A stretch of 61,553 nucleotides of DNA from positions 1 through 61,553 of the forward strand of contig PBMU01000023.1 in assembly GCA_002722775.1 (NCBI GenBank). The letters are read 5' to 3'. The notes beneath the pieces are model-generated. The model did not search any database, was not told where the DNA came from, and saw only the letters and a list, made by a program, of their open reading frames with translations. Source of the DNA: Rhodospirillaceae bacterium. GTDB lineage: Bacteria > Pseudomonadota > Alphaproteobacteria > Thalassobaculales > Thalassobaculaceae. A program made the position numbers and the translations under genes. Below are positions 57,197 to 61,553 of this stretch, piece by piece; the first letter of the stretch is position 1, and each line of letters starts with the position of its first letter.

Positions 57197-59239
57197 ATGG
57201 TGGATTACTGTCAGGGCGATAAACACCGACCGGTTGACGCCGCCGTGCAGGACCACGAGATTCAACAGATGAACACCACTGAAACACCTATAGGGACGGC
57301 AGGAGAAACCGAAACAGCAGGGGTGCGACCGGGTCCGAATATTGAGGCCGGAATCGCGGTTATTCAGGACCAAGTGACGACGCTACCAAATTCTCCTGGC
57401 GTATACAGGATGCTCGACCACAAAGGGACCGCCCTATATGTCGGCAAGGCGCGAAATCTGAAACGTCGTGTCTCCAGTTACACTAAGCCTGCGAAGATTT
57501 CGCACCGGATCTTTCGGATGGTAAGCGAGACGACTGCGATGGAAGTCTTAGTGACCCATACGGAGGTAGAGGCTCTGCTTCTGGAAAGCAATCTGATCAA
57601 GCGTCTGCGGCCGCGTTACAATGTGCTGATGCGGGACGACAAGTCCTTTCCGCATATACTAATTACCGGAGACACTGATTGGCCACGCCTAGTGAAGCAC
57701 CGCGGCGCGCGGACTTCGTGCGGGGGGTACTTCGGACCTTTTGCATCAGCCGGCGCGGTGAACCGCACAATCACTGCGTTGCAGCGTGCCTTTCTGCTTC
57801 GGAATTGCTCGGATACGGTTTTCAACAGTCGTACCAGACCTTGTCTTCAATACCAGATAAAACGCTGTGCTGCGCCTTGTGTCGACTATGTGAGCAAGGA
57901 GGATTACAGCGAACTAGTGGAGCAGGCTCGTAACTTTCTTGCAGGTGACGGGGGAACGGTACAACGGGTGATGGCTCAACGCATGCAGGAAGCCAGTCAG
58001 GATATGGAATTCGAAATGGCCGCGCTCTATCGCGACCGGATAAGGGCCTTGACCCAAATCCAAGCTCACCAGGATATCAATGTCGAAGGTTTATTTGATG
58101 CTGATGTCTTCGCACTTCATAGCGAGAGTGGAGCGAGTTGCATCCAAGTGTTCTTCTTTCGGGGTGGGAGCAACTACGGCAACCGAGCCTACTTCCCTTC
58201 GCACGATAAAACCCATGACCCAGCCGAAGTATTGACAGCCTTCATTGGGCAGTTCTACGACAACAAAATCCCGCCGCATCAGGTTCTCGTTAGCCACGAA
58301 TTCATGGAGCGAGGACTTATGGCCGAAGCGCTTTCAATCAAGGCTGAACGCAAGGTCAGGCTGCTAAACCCTCGTCGGGGCCCAAAACGAAAATTGCTGG
58401 ACCACGCACAGACCAACGCGCGCGAAGCCCTCGGTCGGAGGCTCGCAGAGAGCGCATCGCACCGAAGGATGCTGGGCGACGTCGCCAAGGCCTTCAATTT
58501 GGAAGCAGTGCCAGATCGGATCGAGGTGTACGATAATAGCCATATTCATGGCACTAACGCGGTCGGAGCCATGATCGTCGCCGGCCCGGACGGTTTTGTG
58601 AAAAACGCCTATCGAAAGTTTAACATTCGCAACCTATCGGACACGACGGGAGAAATGGGACCAGTCGACGCGGCAGATCAGAGTGGCAACCATTTCAAAG
58701 CGGGAGACGACTTCGCGATGATGGGGCAGGTGCTGCGTCGCCGGTTCGCGCGCGCTCAGAAAGAGGATCCCGACCGTGACAGAGGAAGTTGGCCTGACCT
58801 AGTACTCATCGATGGTGGGGAGGGCCATCTCTCCGTGGCTGCGAAAGCTATGGTTGAGTTAGGCATAGACGACATCTGTCTCGTTGCGATCTCTAAGGGT
58901 CCAGACAGAAACGCCGGGCGCGAAAGGTTCCACATGCCAGGCCGTCAGCCATTCTCGATGCCGGAGCGCGATCCGGTGCTTTACTATATGCAAAGGTTGC
59001 GGGACGAAGCTCATCGTTTCGCCATCGAAACCCATCGAAAACGCCGTTCGAAGGCGTTGACACGCACCGGCGTAGAAGACATTCCGGGGATCGGCGCCAA
59101 ACGCAAACGTGCACTGCTGAACCATTTTGGATCAGGCCGAGCCATCTCCCGCGCCGGCTTAGTTGACTTGGAAATCGTCGAAGGCATAAGCAGGGCGGTC
59201 GCTAGGAAGATCTATGACTATTTTCACGACGATGGATAA
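57197..59239 (+). CDS. uvrC: Excinuclease ABC subunit C
   Basis: Dual-incision nuclease of nucleotide excision repair, 680 aa. The N-terminal GIY-YIG domain has [24 protein letters not shown] motif follows ([20 protein letters not shown]). The C-terminal RNase H-like nuclease has [19 protein letters not shown] and [15 protein letters not shown], and the helix-hairpin-helix is [20 protein letters not shown]. An internal ATG at 57269 is an alternative start that would remove 24 poorly conserved residues. pgsA follows in the same direction, as is common. Confidence 0.96.
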   Translation: MVDYCQGDKHRPVDAAVQDHEIQQMNTTETPIGTAGETETAGVRPGPNIEAGIAVIQDQVTTLPNSPGVYRMLDHKGTALYVGKARNLKRRVSSYTKPAKISHRIFRMVSETTAMEVLVTHTEVEALLLESNLIKRLRPRYNVLMRDDKSFPHILITGDTDWPRLVKHRGARTSCGGYFGPFASAGAVNRTITALQRAFLLRNCSDTVFNSRTRPCLQYQIKRCAAPCVDYVSKEDYSELVEQARNFLAGDGGTVQRVMAQRMQEASQDMEFEMAALYRDRIRALTQIQAHQDINVEGLFDADVFALHSESGASCIQVFFFRGGSNYGNRAYFPSHDKTHDPAEVLTAFIGQFYDNKIPPHQVLVSHEFMERGLMAEALSIKAERKVRLLNPRRGPKRKLLDHAQTNAREALGRRLAESASHRRMLGDVAKAFNLEAVPDRIEVYDNSHIHGTNAVGAMIVAGPDGFVKNAYRKFNIRNLSDTTGEMGPVDAADQSGNHFKAGDDFAMMGQVLRRRFARAQKEDPDRDRGSWPDLVLIDGGEGHLSVAAKAMVELGIDDICLVAISKGPDRNAGRERFHMPGRQPFSMPERDPVLYYMQRLRDEAHRFAIETHRKRRSKALTRTGVEDIPGIGAKRKRALLNHFGSGRAISRAGLVDLEIVEGISRAVARKIYDYFHDDG

Positions 59240-59304
59240 GTGATCTAATCTCCCCCAAGGGTGTAACCTCGACCCACCGGTCACTCCTGACCCTGGACCG
59301 AGTC

Positions 59305-59937
59305 ATGAAGAGTTTGCCGAACATTCTGACAATGTCCCGTATCGGGGCACTACCTGTATTGATCACCTTGATCTGGGTCGGTACTCCGTCACTGCGTTGG
59401 ATCGCATTAGGCCTTTATGCTTTCGCCGCGATCACGGATTACCTCGACGGTTATATTGCAAGGTCGTGGAACCAACAATCCGCACTTGGCCGGTTATTCG
59501 ATCCGATCGCCGACAAATTACTGGTTGGCGGTTGTTTATTGGTGCTTTGCGCCTTCGACTATATCAAAGACTGGGCAGTACTACCCGCGATAGTCATTCT
59601 GTTACGTGAGATCTTGGTGTCCGGTCTACGCGAATATCTAGCGGAGATACGTGTCGGACTTCCAGTAAGCCGCCTGGCGAAGTGGAAAACCATGCTACAG
59701 ATGTTCTCGCTGGGCTTTTTGATCATTGGCGATGCTGGTCCGGTCCAGATCCCGTCCCTGATCATTGGAGAGGCGTTCCTTTGGGGAGCGGCGATCTTGA
59801 CCATCTGGACTGGATACGACTACCTCCGCTCCGGATTGCTCCATGTCAGCGCCGACAGTGACGTGTCTGGAACAACGGCGGGGCGGGGGGGTGCGGCAAG
59901 CTCACCGCCGCTCAAAAAAACGCGTAAGACTAAATGA
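59305..59937 (+). CDS. pgsA: CDP-diacylglycerol-glycerol-3-phosphate 3-phosphatidyltransferase
   Basis: Inner-membrane enzyme that makes phosphatidylglycerophosphate. The 210 aa protein has several helices and the CDP-alcohol phosphotransferase motif DG-x2-AR-x8-G-x3-D-x3-D in DGYIARSWNQQSALGRLFDP plus IADK. It starts MKSLPNILTMSRIGALPVLI as in PgsA. The C-terminal tail (Gly/Ser/Thr-rich then Lys-rich) is longer than average. It lies 65 bp after uvrC and 31 bp before mobB. Confidence 0.94.
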   Translation: MKSLPNILTMSRIGALPVLITLIWVGTPSLRWIALGLYAFAAITDYLDGYIARSWNQQSALGRLFDPIADKLLVGGCLLVLCAFDYIKDWAVLPAIVILLREILVSGLREYLAEIRVGLPVSRLAKWKTMLQMFSLGFLIIGDAGPVQIPSLIIGEAFLWGAAILTIWTGYDYLRSGLLHVSADSDVSGTTAGRGGAASSPPLKKTRKTK

Positions 59938-59968
59938 TCATGCCGGCTGAAAAGCGAGGAATTAAAAC

Positions 59969-60475
59969 ATGAAAGTATTCGGGATCGCCGGCTGGAGCGG
60001 TAGCGGCAAGACCACCTTGCTGGCCCGATTGATCCCGGACCTGGTGGGACGCGGCCTTACGATCTCGACCATTAAGCATGCACATCATCGGTTTGATATT
60101 GACAAACCGGGCAAAGACTCCCACGTCCACCGAGAAGCGGGCGCAACCGAAGTCTTGATTTCCTCGGTCAACCGATGGGCACTGTTACACGAAAATAGGT
60201 GTGAGCCTGAACTTGACCTCAATAAGATACTTGCCAAGTTGAGCCCTGTGGACTTGGTCTTAGTCGAAGGATTCAAGCACCAGCCCCACGACAAGCTCGA
60301 GGTCTACCGCACGACCAATGGAAAGCCGCTACTACAACCTGAGGACAGCCATGTACGCGCCATCGCTAGTGACGGCCCAATTCCAGAGGCCACGGTTCCA
60401 GTGCTCGATTTGAACAACATTCCCCCTATTGGAGACTTCATCATGATGTGCACTGGGCTCCGAGCCAGCCTATGA
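59969..60475 (+). CDS. mobB: Molybdopterin-guanine dinucleotide biosynthesis protein MobB
   Basis: P-loop GTPase that assists MobA in adding GMP to the molybdenum cofactor. The 168 aa protein has Walker A GWSGSGKTTLLARL, TIKHAHHRFDIDKPGKDSHV and DLVLVEGFKHQPHDKLEVYR, all characteristic of MobB. moeA begins 12 bp after its stop, so a molybdenum cofactor operon is likely. Confidence 0.94.
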   Translation: MKVFGIAGWSGSGKTTLLARLIPDLVGRGLTISTIKHAHHRFDIDKPGKDSHVHREAGATEVLISSVNRWALLHENRCEPELDLNKILAKLSPVDLVLVEGFKHQPHDKLEVYRTTNGKPLLQPEDSHVRAIASDGPIPEATVPVLDLNNIPPIGDFIMMCTGLRASL

Positions 60476-60487
60476 TAGGCTTTCTTC

Positions 60488-61553
60488 ATGGCTCAACTAA
60501 GTGACGATTGTTTCGCGTTCGCGGGCGGCCTAACTCCGGTCGACACCGCTCTGGACCATCTGTTGGTAGTGCTGGTACCGATCGCTGAACCAGAGACCGT
60601 GGCGCTCGCCTCCGCCCATGGTCGCATCCTGGCCACGACCGTAGTCGCAGGTGAAATGGTGCCGCCGCATGACAACTCGGCGGTGGATGGATATGCGGTG
60701 TATTTCGACGATCTCTCGACCAACACCCCAACGACACTACCTGTCGCCGGAATCGCGGCGGCCGGTCACCCATTTTTCCGCCCCCAGGAACGCGGTGAAG
60801 CGGTATGGATCTTCACCGGCGCACCAATGCCGACCGGTGCGGACAACGTCGCTCCCGACACGGTGATGATGCAGGAGGATTGCACCGAGACTGGAGACTT
60901 GGTTGTCCTCCCTCCCGGCATCAAGCGCGGCGCCAACCGCCGGTTCGCCGGTGAGGACGTCAAGGTAGGTGACATCATCCTGGAGGCCGGTCAGGTCTTA
61001 CGCGCCCAAGAGATCGGCCTCGCCGCGTCGGTGGGAGTGACCAACCTTTCGGTGCGCACACCACTGAGGGCAGCCATATTTTCCACAGGGGACGAAGTGC
61101 GTGACCCTGGCACAGCGCGGAAGCCCGGCACGATTTATGATTCCAATCGTTTTACCCTCGCAGCCTTGCTCAAGGGTGTGGGCTGCGTAGTCGACGACCT
61201 TGGGATCCTGCCAGATGACCAGGCCGAGATCGGTCGGGCACTTACTGCGGCAGCCGAAAGTCATGACGTAATCTTGACCTCGGGTGGCGTATCAGCTGGA
61301 GCTGAAGACCATGTGCGCGGCGCAATTGCAGAACATGGTTCAATGCATTTCTGGCGTCTGGCGATCAAGCCAGGGCGCCCAATCGCGCTTGGCCAGGTGG
61401 CTCGGGTCCCATTCGTCGGCCTACCGGGAAATCCGGTCGCTGCCATGGTCACCTTCTTGTGCGTCGCGCGACCACTGATCCTGCGTCTTGCCGGCCGCGT
61501 GCACATTAAGCCTAGGTCGTTCCAGGTCAGAGCCGGTTTCGCTTACAAAAAGA
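60488..61553 (+). CDS. moeA: Molybdopterin molybdenumtransferase MoeA (C terminus outside window)
   Basis: Inserts molybdate into adenylated molybdopterin. The first 355 codons are visible, starting MAQLSDDCFAFAGGLTPVDT at the ATG at 60488. Family motifs seen are GRILATTVVAGEMVPPHDNS with AVDGYAV, IFTGAPMPTGADNV, IFSTGDEVRDPG, YDSNRFTLAALL, ILTSGGVSAGAEDHVRGAI and GLPGNPVAAMVTF. The gene runs off the right edge while still open, so domain IV is not visible. It is coupled to mobB. Confidence 0.95.
   Translation, partial: MAQLSDDCFAFAGGLTPVDTALDHLLVVLVPIAEPETVALASAHGRILATTVVAGEMVPPHDNSAVDGYAVYFDDLSTNTPTTLPVAGIAAAGHPFFRPQERGEAVWIFTGAPMPTGADNVAPDTVMMQEDCTETGDLVVLPPGIKRGANRRFAGEDVKVGDIILEAGQVLRAQEIGLAASVGVTNLSVRTPLRAAIFSTGDEVRDPGTARKPGTIYDSNRFTLAALLKGVGCVVDDLGILPDDQAEIGRALTAAAESHDVILTSGGVSAGAEDHVRGAIAEHGSMHFWRLAIKPGRPIALGQVARVPFVGLPGNPVAAMVTFLCVARPLILRLAGRVHIKPRSFQVRAGFAYKK

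Overview
The window reads as a chromosomal segment of a Gram-negative alphaproteobacterium, most likely of the Rhodospirillales type. This rests on gene order (priA / F1-ATPase genes; fsa-DUF484-xerC; zapE, mdh, sucC and sucD in a row), a Fur-family Zur with a znuCB/znuA set, an outer-membrane porin, and a CtrA-type site upstream of fliG. Nothing in the window fixes genus or species. No rRNA, tRNA, CRISPR array, insertion sequence or prophage was recognised.

Layout. 1-11552 is core: the start of atpA and atpH (minus), priA (minus), fsa-DUF484-xerC (plus), sucD/sucC/mdh (minus), zapE and an SDR (minus). 12183-25045 is accessory catabolism and transport: a proline racemase-family enzyme, an HlyD/MFS pair, an M81 (MlrC-like) metallopeptidase followed by a PPOX-type flavoprotein and a chimeric methyltransferase, a dimethylformamidase-type large subunit, and a four-gene succinate dehydrogenase/fumarate reductase-like complex. 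25186-34995 holds two TauD-family dioxygenases, greB, a solitary fliG, a three-gene oxidoreductase run, a two-subunit class I fumarase/tartrate dehydratase and an EamA permease. 35063-42576 has a solitary GspG-type pseudopilin, then a zinc locus (porin, zur-znuC-znuB, znuA) and a CopA-type ATPase. 42662-48480 contains two clear fossil genes (IlvD/Edd family and MaoC family), then four SDRs around a 2-keto-4-pentenoate hydratase-like gene. 49110-61553 returns mostly to core: a PEP mutase/isocitrate lyase-family enzyme, uvrB, a radical SAM protein, a CaCA exchanger, folB with a FolM-like SDR, uvrC, pgsA, mobB and the start of moeA.

How the genes work together. The best-supported local system is zinc homeostasis. 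The same palindrome, TTATGTTATAACATAA, sits upstream of the porin (perfect), znuA (15/16) and zur-znuCB (12/16). This implies that one Zur repressor controls the ABC importer, its His-rich binding protein and an outer-membrane porin. In 12183-25045, unusual hydrolases, a chimeric methyltransferase, exporters and a respiratory flavoprotein complex suggest breakdown of specialised nitrogen or amide compounds, but this is inference.

Several intergenic spaces exceed 500 bp, and two of the gaps contain recognisable dead genes, so the genome seems to be losing accessory metabolism. That would fit a host-associated or specialised lifestyle, which the sequence alone cannot prove.
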